This document shows, in pieces, positions 46,201-59,431 of a stretch of DNA of 64,000 bases (its first letter is position 1; each line of letters starts with the position of its first letter). Under the pieces are notes generated by a model. It was not told the DNA's origin and made no database searches. It saw nothing but the letters and a program-made list of their open reading frames with translations. A program made the position numbers and the translations under genes. This DNA comes from Cryptomeria japonica (taxonomy: Eukaryota > Streptophyta > Pinopsida > Cupressales > Cupressaceae). The DNA is taken from positions 596,877,335 to 596,941,334 of the forward strand of contig NC_081415.1 of NCBI RefSeq assembly GCF_030272615.1. The letters are read 5' to 3'.

Positions 46201-46915
46201 ACCGCCATAATTTTAAAATAACAGAATTCACAAAATACACATAATCAAAAATAAATTATTGCCACATGTTCAAATACACAAGGTTAGAGACAAGAAATTG
46301 CATTTCAACATATAAAGTTAAATAACATAAGCTGACAAGAAGATAAACATAAGGAAACATATACCTTTACACTAGACCACGAGGTTGAAAACGATAAATG
46401 TGTAAGCAACAAATCATGATGACCACCCTATCAGGAATTCCCAACATCTGTCTCCCTTGTGCACATCATGGGCGAGGACATTGTCGGAGCGCATTTCCAC
46501 CCTACCACGAAGTAGTTACACTTCCCTGGAATCTCTCATGACACGAAAGATACCCAACCCAGCATGAGGAAGACTAACAATGCAATACTAACATGAGTAA
46601 TGGAATTTGTGTAACATAAAATATCCACATTCCAACACTAATGCAATGATATCAAGGTCACACAAGGAGCATATAACATACATTGTAAAGATAGAAACAA
46701 CAAACCTTGCTTGACCATCTAAAATCATTCCAAGATCTCATTTTCATATAATTTATTTCAAGAGGTAAACATAACACAAATTTATCTCAGATGCCAAGAA
46801 AAAACACAATAATACACCTTTGTAAACATTCATACAAGAGCAAAGAAGCACATATTCTCATAAAAGCATACATGGAATATAGGAGTACATAAGTGCACAA
46901 AATTTTAATAGTCTA
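46201..46915. other. No gene seen
   Basis: AT-rich sequence up to the LINE target site. Nothing recognisable. Confidence 0.5.
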
Positions 46916-46967
46916 GGCATATCCAAGTTTTTTTTTTTGAATAAAAGGCTAAAAACTTTATTGAAAA

Positions 46968-49900
46968 TCAGAAAAAAGCATTACACAGAGAGGCAGAGCC
47001 CTGAGGCCCCAAAGAGAACAACCAACCCAACCACAAATCAACCAGCTTCAAAACCATCCATGTCCTTAGTGAAATCTTCTGCAAATCCTGACAGTAGTCC
47101 CCAGAGAGATGCTCCCAACCTTCCACTTTCCAATCACTATCATGATCTAAGGCCCACTTGGCCAAATAGTCCGCCACTCCATTCCATTCATGAGGAATAT
47201 GGATGAAGGACACCTGCTCCATTAAAGAGCTAATTTGGAGAATCTGTTGAACAATCCCTGCCAACTGCCACTGAATCCCACTCACCTTCTTCTCAGACAA
47301 CAAGTTAACAACAATTTGTGAATCCGATTCACAAATCACCTTCCTACAACCCAACGCCAAAGCCCGCTCCAGTGCATAAAGAATCGCTAAACCCTCCATA
47401 AAATTATTAGACTGCCATCCTTTATGCACCGAAAAGAAGAAAACAACCTCCCTCCCTGTTGTTCCTTCCAACACCCCCTACGCCAGCAGGGCCTAGGTTA
47501 CCCCTAGATGAGCCATCAGTGTTAATCTTGATAAACTCATCCTAAGGGGGTATCCACCTTCCCACCCTTTGCACCTTCTTAATAGCCCGTCTACCTTTCC
47601 TGACATAAGCAGAGGTCGGAGATAGCTCCTGCAATCCAAGCCTGCTCACAATATCTGCCTCATCTCTACCCAGCGGGAAGTTCACCTCACACTTAGCTTC
47701 CACTGTCTCCCGAATCATAATAGTGATCCTATTCCATACTTGTTGAACAAACAATTTGGCCTCACGAAAAATCCTCCTATTCCTTTCGAGCCAAATCTGC
47801 CACAGAATGAAGATGGGCCCAATATACCAGATAGTCTGGATGAGGGAGGACAGAATAGGATGTCTTCCCAAACTGCTCCAAAATTCCACCAGAGAATCTG
47901 CATGGACACAAGGATGCTTCCACACCCCCCACCAATAATGTCAGATAAGCATGGAGAATGGGCATCTGAAGAACAGATGAGAGGAATCTTCCTCTCCGTT
48001 ACCACACAAAACACAGATAAAAGGCCCCAAGAATCCCCGCTTGTGGATATTGTCCCAAGTAAGACACCTCTTCCAAGCTAAAGTCTATGCAAAGTAGTTA
48101 CACTTCGGCCAAGAAGCATTATTCCACACCTGTTTCCACCAGTTCACTTCTCTTCCCTCAAGTCTTCAGCTCATCAATTCCCAGTAACCGCTACCCACAG
48201 AAAAGACACCCTTAGGATTTGGAGACCAAGCAAGCCCATCCCTACCCTTAAGAGAGCTACAGTGTCTATTCGCCAAAATGCCCTGCAGCTCAGCACATTC
48301 TTCCTCCATCCCAACCACCGACCACTCATTAGGATTCTTCCACCGCTCCAAATCTAGCTGACCACACCTATAGACAACCTTAAAATCACTCACCCTTGAC
48401 CATCCCACGTCCAAAAACCTCTGGCCCAGGTTTCCAAGGTTAGGAAACTGATCAAGGATGGGAGGGTAACCATCCCAAGAGTCCTTCCAGAAAAGGACCT
48501 CTTCCCCCCTTCTGCAAATCCAAAAAAGTCCAGCCTTAATGAGAGAATCCCCCCTCTTTAGCGTGTTCCAGATCAATGAGCCCTTTCCTTCAAGCGGATA
48601 TCTAGGGATTTCCTCCAATGGGATCCTCTGCATATATTTGTTGGCTAGAATCCTGGCTCAACCTCGATCCTGCTCAACACACCACCTCCAATACAATTTA
48701 GCTGCAAGTGCCTCCCCAAAAAGAATAGACTACCTTAACCCAAGCCCCCCCGACTGCTTCGGGCTACACACCAGGTCCCAATTGACCAGACTCCACTTGG
48801 AAGAGGAGAGATTCCTGCCCATAAGAACTGCCTAGCTAGAGAGTCCAAACCCTTCAAGAACCACTTAGGAGCCACCTGAAGCATACATCGATAGATCGGC
48901 AGAGCCTGAACCACCGACTGAATCAGTTGAACCCTCCCCACAAAAGATAACCATCTATGAGTCCAGTGATCAACCTTCGATCAGAATTTATCCAAGATCC
49001 CCTACCACGAATCCCTAGGAGGGTTGCCAGGAGAGATAGGAATTTCTAAATAGGTCAAGGGCAAGGAGCCAATTTGGAATCTTAGAATAAAATCAATCCT
49101 CCTTTGGATAGCTTCAGGAGTGTTGAAAAAGAGGATAAAAGACTTATCCTCATTAATCAATTGGCCAGATGCCGCAAGATAAACATCCAGGACCTTATGC
49201 ATATTAGAAGCTTCGTTGATTCAAGCTAGCCCCATAAGGGCTGTATCATCCACAAACTGCAAGTGAGACTGCGGCTATAAGTCACTACCCCAACTCCAAC
49301 CTTGAATATTACCCAAGCCCACATTATGCTTAATCAACCTCCCTAGACCCTCAGCAAGAAGAATGAATAAATAAGGGGAGAGGGGATCCCCCTGGTAGAG
49401 ACCCCTTGAAGCCCCGAATAACTCAGTATGGTCCCCATTGATAAGCACCGAGAAAGAGGTGGACGTAACACAACTCATAACCCACTGGATCCACTCATCA
49501 GCAAAACCAAAAGCGCTGAGGATCTTTTGAAGGAAGGACCATCGAACTCTATCGTACGCCTTAGCCATATCCAACTTGATAAACATAGCCTTTTCCTTGG
49601 AGGTTGCCATAGAGTGAATGGTCTCCATAGCAATGACCACCCCATCTAGAATTTGGTGGTCTTCCACAAACCCACTCTACTCCTCCGAAATAACACTCCC
49701 CAGGCACTTCTTCAATCTATCTGCTATCAGTTTAGAGATGATCTTATAAATCACATTGCAGAGAGAGATAGGGCAGAACTGGCCTAACCGGTCAGCCCCT
49801 TCACACTTGGGGATTAGAGCAATGAAGGTAGCATTCAAAGCCCTAAGCATCTGCTTATTTCTCTGGGACTCCTGGACAACATCCAATAAATCTAGCCTAA

Positions 49901-51341
49901 TAATATCCCAGAACTCTTGAAAGAATTCAACCGGGAACCCATCTGGTCCAAGAGCCTTCCCTTTCCTCATATGGAAGACAATCCTCTCAAGTTCTTCCAT
50001 CAAGATAGGACGCAAAAGCTGCTCATTCATCTCCCTCGAGACAAGAGAAGGGATGCAAGCCAGAACCAGATTCTCCTCCACTATTTCCCCCTAAGATTCT
50101 TCTCTAAAGAGGGACTGGAAAAACTAAAGGGACTCCCTAGACATCTCCTGCAAGGATAAGCACTGCTCACCTCTATCATTAACCAGAACAGGAATGGAAT
50201 TTTCGTGTTTCTTTGCTTTCACAAAGTTGAAGAAGAAAGTCGTATTCTTGTCCCCCTCCTTCAGCCAATCAATGCGAGCTCTCTGCTTCCAATAAATTTC
50301 TTCCCTAATCTCCCATTCCTCAACCACCTTGATAGCCTTGTCTTCCTCTCTAAGAAATTCCTCCAACAACCCATGCTCTCTGATTTCCCTGGTGATCTCA
50401 TTCAACACAATTTGGACAGCTTTCTTCTCATGAAAGATGTTCCCAAACCCTTGACAGTTCCACTGTTTAAGCTGGCGCTTAACAAATTGCAGCTGCTTGG
50501 CAAAAGAGAACATGGCAGTGCCAAAGGTCGGCCTGCCTTTCCTCCACCAGTCTGCGACAAGATCCTATAAAGAGGGGTCCCAAGGCCACATAAGTTGAAA
50601 TTTGAATGAGGGTGAGCGAGCAACCCGAGCCGAGGATGAAACCAACTTGATGGGCCAATGATCTGACCTGCTCCAGTCAAGAATCTCAGAAGCTGTGGAC
50701 CACCCCCTGCCAATCCAAAAGCAAGAAACCAGAAAGCAATCCAACTGTTCAACAATCCAATTCTCACCCACCCTCCTGTTGTTCCAAGTGAACAAGCCAT
50801 TGCTAGGCTTGATGTCAACCAGCTGCAATAGGGAGATACTATCCTGGAAAAGGACTGAAGAAGGTTCCAACCGCATAACACCCCCCTTCTTCTCATTCAA
50901 CTCCAGAATGACATTGAACTCTCCTGCCATAATCCAAGGATGAAAAGGGGCCAACCTTCGCATACCAGCAACATGAGACCATAAGTTTTGCTTACCCTGA
51001 AGATCAGTGGGAGCATAGATATTTGAAAATAAGATGAATTCCCCAGTCTTGAGACTAGATAGCACTCCAGATAACGAGGATCTGGAGGCGGCCCACCAGA
51101 CAGGGCGGAGCCTTAAAGGGTTCCAAAGACAGGCCACCCCTCCCGAGGAACCAGCTGCCGCAACACATTGACACTCGCCTCGCCCCCACAACTTTGGCAC
51201 AAGACCCATCATACTCTCCACTGAAAGTTTAGTTTCTTGCAAGAAAAGGACATCAGGTGAATGATTCCTAATCAAATCCCGAACAACTTTTTGTCTAAGG
51301 CCGTTGTTCAAGCCCCTTACATTCCATGAGAGTACAATCAT
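46968..51341 (-). pseudogene. LINE ORF2: endonuclease, reverse transcriptase, RNase H
   Basis: It starts at ATG 51341 and ends at the stop at 46968, about 1450 codons. The apurinic-type endonuclease occupies 51341-50565 (VLSWNVRGLN, FLQETKL). Reverse transcriptase spans about 50080-49000, with LGPDGFPVEFFQEFWDI, MFIKLDMAKAYDRVRW and the catalytic FVDD near 49250. The CX2C..H..C zinc region (CVLCGNGEEDSSHLFFRC) is near 48010. RNase H at 47530-47130 keeps its acidic residues in NTDGSSRGN, FMEGLAI, CESDSQ and GVADYLA. In-frame stops occur for example at 50565 and near 47940 (TGA where TGG is expected). Frame changes fall near 48735 and near 47540. The intact gene nicks target DNA and copies the LINE RNA in the nucleus. 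Confidence 0.85.
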
Positions 51342-52764
51342 TTGGGAGGGTTGGAAAAGTGAGAATCCAAGGTCTTTGCTGACCCTGACTCAATCAAATT
51401 CTCTCCCATCATTTTGATTTTGTCCACATCCTTCTTTCTGCCAACCTTTGAGATTTTTTCTGAGGCACTTTTCTTAATATCTTTCTGATGAAGACCTAGG
51501 TGAATAGAAGACTTACTAGTCTTAGCTCCAACCGGTTCCAATTTCAGGGCTATCGGGGACCCCTCCCCCCACCCAAATTCACCTCCGAACCAGGAATGAG
51601 TCCCAACTCGGCCCCTACAACCTGCTCCATCTCCATTTGTTAGCTTCCAGTCACTTCCAAGGCCTGGGAAAAGTCCTCCATAACTCTTTTCGGTGTCCCC
51701 CCTGAAGCCCCCTAATCCAAAGGGGTTAACCCCAGATTCACTTCCTGTTGGCTGAGGTCGTCCAATGCTTCAAATCTGTTAAAGGTATCCTCCTCTTGTC
51801 TCTCCTGAAGGGACCTCTTCTGGCCTCAATTTTTGTTCCTTGTCTTAACTGGAACAAAACCCTCAGCATCCACAACATCAGTCACCATAGCACTTTTTCC
51901 TTTATCAGCCCTATCTTGACTCTAGGCCAGTTGTTGAGGTTGGTGCACCACTGGTTTATATCTAGGGCATTTACGTTGTAAATGACCATACTCATGACAT
52001 AGACGACAGCGAAAAGGTAAAGTCTCATAGTCTAGCTATTGAACCCATGAGTAAGAACCCACACACATATCTATAGCATTTGGTAATGGTTTACTAAGAT
52101 CAATTTCAACACAAATGAGTGCAAAGGTCATTACCTTTCTCCCTAGGGTTTGCGATGAAGATCCCAATGGTTTCCCCAGCAGTGCAGCTAGCATCCGTAA
52201 CACGTCCTCTCAATAGCATTCCACTGGAAGACATGGTAAACGAACCCATACAGGAACCCTGTTTGGGAGCTCCTCCGAAGGGTTAAACCCTGCATGCCAA
52301 GGTTTGATGAACAACCCCACCTGGTTGTAAAAATATTGGCCTCCTTCAAAAACCTTATTTCGGTCCTCCATACAATTGAAAGTAACCATGAAATAGTTGT
52401 TCACCAGCAGCATAATCTCCATTTCCCCATCTGGTGCCCAAGACCTCTGCGCCCAATTTTCTAAGAATTGCAGGGAGACCCTCATTCCCATAAATTTGTA
52501 GTAGAGCGAGTGTTTTGAAAAGTACTCAACATCTTCAGCTATCATCTCCGAAGGAATAACCAGCTTCGGCCTTTCACTGCATCTCTCCAGACACCCATTA
52601 ATCTTCGTAAGGCGAGAAATACCAGTACTTCCAGACCCCGGTTCTAAGGAGAAAAGGTTATTGGAAAATGTCTTCAAATTCTGAGGTGGGGGTTTAGAAC
52701 CCACCGCAGCACGGAAGTCCATGGCTGGAGCCCCCTGAGAGGCCTCATCACCAAAACCCGACAT
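51338..52764 (-). pseudogene. LINE ORF1: DUF4283 RNA-binding protein with zinc knuckle
   Basis: It starts at ATG 52764 (MSGFGDEASQ). The DUF4283 domain typical of plant L1 ORF1 covers about residues 60-185 (KFMGMRVSLQFLENWAQRSW, VNNYFMVTFNCMEDRNKVF, PVWVRLPCLPVECY). A TGA near 52210 stands where the family has Trp, and the frame continues to a CCHC knuckle, CRLCHEYGHLQRKC, near 51990. More stops and at least one frame change follow, and the last segment ends at a TGA (51338-51340) that overlaps the ORF2 ATG as ATGA. ORF1 normally coats LINE RNA as the transport and insertion particle. Confidence 0.8.
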
Positions 52765-53176
52765 CGGAGCTCAAAAAGATTTAAAAGGCGACAAAGGGCA
52801 ACCAAGGACCCCAACTCGAAGAGCCCCTTGAGAAAGCGCTGCCCCTAAGGCTTCCCCCCTTCCAAGCTCCTCCAAAAGATGCCCCCAAACAGATCCCCCA
52901 AATCCATGGGAGCCCCACTGGAAGCCCACTACCCGCAACAGTCCGGAGCCCTTCCTCCCGCATAGCCAACCCTTACTCCCGCGCAGCCAAACCTCCCCCG
53001 ACAGCCGGCGAAGCAGCTCTATCCCCCCAGCCGCTCCCAGCCCGCCACTCTCCCCCGACACCCTTCACTTCCCTCCCCCTCTGCACCTGCAACAAGAACC
53101 TCCCGCGAGCTAGGGCTTCGAAACCCTAGCTCGGCCGCTCGAAGTCCTCTGCACTTGCGCCATCCTCCACCGATCG
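52765..53176 (-). other. LINE 5' untranslated region
   Basis: This region is markedly GC-rich compared with its surroundings and has several overlapping open frames without motifs. Such CpG-rich leaders act as internal promoters in L1 elements. Many CG sites survive, so decay by methylation is incomplete or the insertion is fairly young. Confidence 0.55.
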
Positions 53177-53192
53177 GGCATATCCAAGTTTT

Positions 53193-55278
53193 AGAATGTA
53201 ACTTCAATCATAATTATTTTGAGGTACCGGATATAAACCAACCAGGGTTTAAATAATGTTCTTATATGATAACTGATTCCATACGGGGTACATCTTTTGC
53301 ACACATATAAGCTCACAGACATATGCATATATTGTACCCATCTATTGACTTTTGGATCTATGTTATACTAAGATTATTATAGACCAAAAAACTAGTATAA
53401 ATATCAATTTCTTAACTAACTATATAATATTCTAGAACAATCCTTGCATACACAAAAAAATTATTAAATCATTTACTTAAGAATGACTGATAATTGATTT
53501 AACATTGCTAGTGGGAAACATATTAATTGGTTTATATTAGATTCAATTTACACTATATACTTATACTTAGTATCCTAATACTTATTATTTACCTCTTAAT
53601 GAAATCATACCACTAATACATGTATCATGTTATCCCATTGGGTTGAATTAATTGATCCCAATCATTTTAACCTACAAAAATTTAAGATGATATACCTAAC
53701 TTTCTAAAAAAACCAAGAGATGGCTAATGAAAGCAAACATCAAGGTGGTTGTACGTTCTCTGTGCTATTTTCCCAATCTTACAAATCTTCTATAAGGTTT
53801 ACAATTCAAGTCATCTATAAATAATGTATAATGTTTCAACTAGAATAATACCATTTTAACATTTTATTAAATATTGGGAATAATTCTCAATTATCTATCT
53901 CTGAAATAGTAGCAACTTCTATTCTCCCTATTTTCAATAATATAATATACTCCTAGATCGCTCCTATCTATTTTATACAAAATAATACTACAATGACATC
54001 CTTCGAATAATAGAAAAATAAAATAAAAATAAATATATATTCAATCCACAATAAAGTTCGAGCTATTCTGAATTTAATCTTCACATATTCAAATTTCAAG
54101 CCCATTTTCCATACCCAATAGAAAGACATTCCACATGTATAAAAAATATAACTATGGATGCGCCTAAACCAAGCTTTGCCTCCCTTTTATGCACAGTCCT
54201 TGAATGGTCAACTCGCATAAAAAAGATGGAAATTCTCGAAAATAATATAATCCATCCTGATTCTCAATAATTATTCTTTTTTATATTAATTGATCCCATC
54301 TCTCTATATAAGCTTGGCTTCTTTCTCCCATTTTATTCTGCAAACCCCAACTTTTACCTCTTACATGAGAAGATACGAACTATTATTGACTTTATCTTCT
54401 AATTTAATATTTTTAATATTAAATAAAGTACACTCAAAAGCACCGATTCATGTTGTGCTTGACTTATGACTTACGTAAAAAATAAGTTTTATTTTAATCT
54501 CCTTACAAGCTTTAAAAAAAAGCATTCATTAAACTTGACTTTGGCTTTCTTTATAATATATAAATATTTTTAAAACTACCCATGCTTATAAAAATCAATC
54601 TACTCTTGCATGATTTCCTATATACTTTTCTTACGTGGCAAAGGTAGAGTTTTATTTGAATCTATTTAAAGTTATTAAATTTTAAAATAAACTTTCCCTT
54701 TACAATCACGTGGGATAAGTATTAAAATTTTGTTTTTGCTTTAATATAATGTATGTACTTTAAAAGAACTTAAATCACTTACTTTTCCTTTTAAGAAGTA
54801 TTTACTTGTACTTTAAAAAAAACAGAAACAGAAACATGCATAAAACATGAAATCTTTTAATAATAAAAATATGTAAAGTAAACTTCACTTTACTAAAACT
54901 AATTATTACTATTTCCCATGTATGAATTAGCTTTATTGTTTATTATTTTATAATTTTCACTTTTTGAAAATATAATTTATAGATATCTTTAATTTCTTGC
55001 ATTAAAACATCGATTTCTCCCCCTTTTTTTCTCTTAATGATTACTGTTTCTTCGTAGAAATATAATATGAATTTATATTTTTAAGTTTATAAATAAAATA
55101 AGAGTGAAATTTTTTCGTTTAATAATAATATTTTTAATTAAAGATATAATTTATTATTTTATTAAATTAATTTTTTAACAAGTAAAAGAAAATTAATAAA
55201 TATATTTATTAAAATATTAAAAATCATAAACAATTATTATAAATAAATAAATAAAAATTAAAAATAATAAGGATCGTG

Positions 55279-55282
<4 letters not shown>
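53193..55282. other. No gene seen, AT-rich
   Basis: Very AT-rich sequence without open frames of note. It ends in AAATAAATAAAAATTAAAA text directly before the CT microsatellite. Confidence 0.55.
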
Positions 55283-56037
<755 letters not shown>

Positions 56038-56056
56038 CCACTTCCTATTTGGTTCC

Positions 56057-56182
56057 TAGTTCTACACAACCCGTACGGGTTATGCAGAACTAAGGCCAAA
56101 ACTTCTAGTTCTGCATAACCCGTACGGGTTATGAAAAATTGTGAACGTTCACATTAGGTTTCCATAACCCGTACGGGTTATG
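56057..56182 (+). repeat. Array of three GTAC-centred palindromes, set 2
   Basis: Centres are at 56074/75, 56123/24 and 56172/73, exactly 49 bp apart. Copies two and three are perfect 20-base palindromes, CATAACCCGTACGGGTTATG. Copy one extends to 36 bases (56057-56092) with two mismatched pairs. They lie between the CT microsatellite and the transposase-like gene. Confidence 0.9.
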
Positions 56183-56562
56183 AAAAAATCTTAATATATT
56201 TTAGTCCCAACAGCCTAAAAACCAGCATTGCAAGTTGTTTGAAGGCCCCACTGTTGTTGCACATGATTTTGTGGGACAGTAACAATCAGGTTTCCATTTT
56301 TTTTTGTCAATTTTGCTTTGAAATGATTGATTTGTCTCGTATATCCAGATTGTTTTTGAAGTTATTTTATCATTGTTACTTTAGATTATAACAAAATAAT
56401 GATCATTTGTTGTGTTTTTTCTTTGATCATGATTGATTTGTCTCATATTTTTTTAAAGTTATTTTATTATTGTTACTTTAGATTATAACAAAATGATGAT
56501 CTCATTTGTTGTTTTTCTTCTAATTGATTGTGGATTGTCATCATGACATTATGTGTAGGACA
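56183..56562. other. Region upstream of the transposase-like gene
   Basis: AT-rich leader containing a near-duplication: TTATTTTATCATTGTTACTT near 56360 and TTATTTTATTATTGTTACTT near 56460, both followed by TAGATTATAACAAAAT. GTGTAG just before the ATG at 56563 could be a 3' splice site, but no promoter was identified. Confidence 0.35.
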
Positions 56563-58491
56563 ATGGGAAAGAACAAGAGAGGAACAAATGAACAAAGAGA
56601 GGTAGCAAAGGAAAGACAAAGGGAGTGTATGAGGTTACGAGAAGGCACGTCATCTAATGTACCTAATGAAAGTGATGAGCATTCAACAATTGAAATTGAT
56701 ATGATGAATGCACCAAATCAAAATGATCAACATACACCAATGCAAATGCATATGATGAATGCACCTAATGAATGCAATGAACATACACCATTTGAAAATG
56801 ATTCGGTGAATGCACATGTTAATGAAATTGAAGAAGATATACCACTTGAATTTAATGTGATCAATGCACATAATGCACCTAATAAAAACGAAGAGCATGC
56901 ACCAATCTTAACACTTCTTAGAATAATTTGCAGAAAACCAAAGTTCCTAATAGACATTGATGAAAATATTGTGAAGCCAATGCATGATAAAATTTCCGAA
57001 AGAACTTGTAGAAGAATGGTTAGAAGAATTTGGAATAACTATTTTGAAAACTTAAATCAAAGTGGAAGATGCCAATTAGTTGTTGAAACATGATTGAAAA
57101 ACTGAAATTTAGAGAGACAATGAAAATTTTGGGGTTAAGAACATCCGAAAATAATAGTGAAAGAAGCATTGTGAGAAATATTTTTGATGCATACCAAGCC
57201 ATTGGTTCGAAATCATGCACTAAATATACTAATGTTACTTGTCGTGTCCTCACATCAACCATAATGGGAAAGGAAATGAAAAAATCTCATTTAATAAGCA
57301 AAACAAGCAAGTCATTAAGGATAAGTAGTACCGCATTACACTATGCCTTAGAGAGGCGAGAGAAAATTGAGGATCTTAATAATAATTCTCTTTGGGCATT
57401 CTTGGGTAGACTCCCACGCAAGGACAAGGTTGTTGTTGATGCACTAAGAATGTTAATTGAGAAATATTGGCATGACAACACAAGGGTTTCACCCAACCAA
57501 AGAGATGTTGTTAGAAGGCAAATTGAAATTAGAAATCGTAAGACACATCCAAAACACTATTTAGATATGACTCAAACACAATTTTATGAAAGGTTTCTTC
57601 AAAGATTTCCTCATATTAAAATTAGTCAAATATTTTTTGAGATGACAAAACCATTTTATGTTAAGATTAATCGTGCACGTACTACATGTTGTTGTAGGGT
57701 CCATGTTGAATTTTCCATGCATTATGATATGTATCATTATATATGTTGTACTTTGAACACTAACGATGTTTTGCAGGAATGTGGTCTATAAGCACCTTCG
57801 AAGTCATCGACAGAATTTATTTCAAGTGTACTATGTAGACGAGATGACAGGTGCATTTACTATAAGATGATGTGTTTGCGAGTTTTTTGTCCTACATGTG
57901 GAGGTTTGCAACAGTTGCATAGATTCCTACATTTGGATAGAACACATGAAATTGGTAAGGAACTGGTTTCTATTGGAAATACAAGTCAGTCACATATGGT
58001 GTTAAAGATGGAAAAGAATTAAAGATGTGTGAGTTAGTGAAAAGGGCTATATGCATAACTGATTTTATGAAGATGTTTCAAGAGAAACTAGTGTATGATT
58101 ACATAGGTCACACACATAGAGCTAGGTGGTTATATGAGCAATTCAAGTTGTGTAAGGACACTTTCCCCCTTGGCAATATTGTCTTTGTCATTGACTTTGC
58201 TAAGAATTATACACTAAAGCCGCAAAATGAAGCACAATCTATGTATTACCACTCTACACAAGTTATAATTTTTGTACACATAGCATTCATGCATGCACAT
58301 GATAACATCGAGGAGGACAAAAAGGTTTTAAGAGAATATCACTTCTATATCAGCGATGATCATACTCATTTCTCAGAGTTTGTGCAAGGATGCTTTACAG
58401 TCTTCTATGATAGTTTAAGGGAAAGAGATATAAGATACAACCAACACTTAATATGGTCGGACAATTGCACTGCACAATTCAAGAATGCAAG

Positions 58492-59431
58492 TGTTAGGGT
58501 TCCCACAGATACTGAGAGGGGGGGGTGAATCAGTATCTGACCGGTAATGAAATTTTCTTAAAACTAAATATGTAGAATATAAAGTAACAGTATATCGGTA
58601 TGCAAGAATTAATGCAAATAACAGAATCAAAAGCATCCACATGAAAAGAACACCATAACACAAGATGTTTAACGAGGAAACCCGGTGTGGGAAAAACCTC
58701 GGTGGGATTTGTGACCCACAATATTCACTTACTGGCCAATAAGAGAATATTACTTACAATAGGGGCCTGCACATGCATGAAGGTCAACTGCCTAGAGCTC
58801 ATTGCTCAATAAGAAGTCACACTGACTTACAATGAGGATTTACACAAATCCAATATTCTGTATTGCTTTACAATAGCATCTTCAATGCCAGATTTAGTAC
58901 CAGTTCTTGCTCTGTTCTTTACATATACCCTTGACCTACAATTTGCACATTAGGTCTGCCTTATAATTTATTTATTGCTTTTTTTTATCCATGTCCTACA
59001 AATGCCTACAATGATCTCTTTTATATACAAGAGTCATTTTACAAGTTGCCAAGTCGGCTTACAATGATAAACAAAATATTACATATCAAAAATCCTATCG
59101 GCCTCTATGCCGGTATACATATTTCCTTCTGTGCTGGTGTACATCTTCTGTGCCAGTGCCGGTGTAGATTGATTTTGTTGATGCCAAAGCACTGTTTTGT
59201 TTGAGTAATGCTTTGTTGGTATAATGTCTTGCTGGTGCCATAGGATTGCAAGGTTGCCTGTGTAATGCTTTGCCGGTATAATGTCTTGCCGGTGCCATAG
59301 GATTGCAAGGTTGCCTGTGTAATGCTTTGCCGGTATAATGTCTTGCCGGTGCCATAGGATTGCAAGGTTGCCATCAATGACAAAACCTTCAATCACACAC
59401 AATGTCTCATTGGAGTGTCCATATGCCAACA
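58492..59431 (-). mobile_element. Solo LTR inserted in the transposase-like gene
   Basis: On the minus strand it starts TGTTGGCATATGGACACTCC and ends GGAACCCTAACA, 940 bp, with the TTTTTCCCACACCGGGTTTCC motif and poly-C before its end, like the Sirevirus-like LTRs here. Flanks are GCAAG (58487-58491) and ACAAG (59432-59436), a 5-bp duplication with one change. Without it the coding frame runs on from KNA into RMFY. It contains a 57-bp unit repeated about three times. Confidence 0.75.
59207..59377 (-). repeat. 57-bp x3 tandem repeat inside the solo LTR
   Basis: AATGCTTTG begins at 59207, 59264 and 59321. Each copy contains GCCATAGGATTGCAAGGTTG. It lies in the U3 part of the LTR, where tandem repeats often act as enhancers. 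Confidence 0.9.

Larger units (their letters stand above)
46932..53176 (-). mobile_element. Full-length L1-type LINE with RNase H, minus strand
   Basis: The 3' end is a short poly(A) (T run at about 46928-46938) preceded by AATAAAG, and the 5' end is at about 53176. The target-site duplication GGCATATCCAAGTTT occurs at 46916-46930 and 53177-53191. The order on the minus strand is a GC-rich 5' UTR, ORF1, then ORF2 with endonuclease, reverse transcriptase, zinc-binding region and RNase H. Both ORFs carry stops and frameshifts, so the copy is dead. The perfect 15-base duplication shows target-primed insertion of a complete element. Confidence 0.9.

Noticed and set aside
51338-51541. Independent small gene upstream of LINE ORF2
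   Set aside because: It is the C-terminal part of LINE ORF1 after a frame change, ending in the ATGA overlap.
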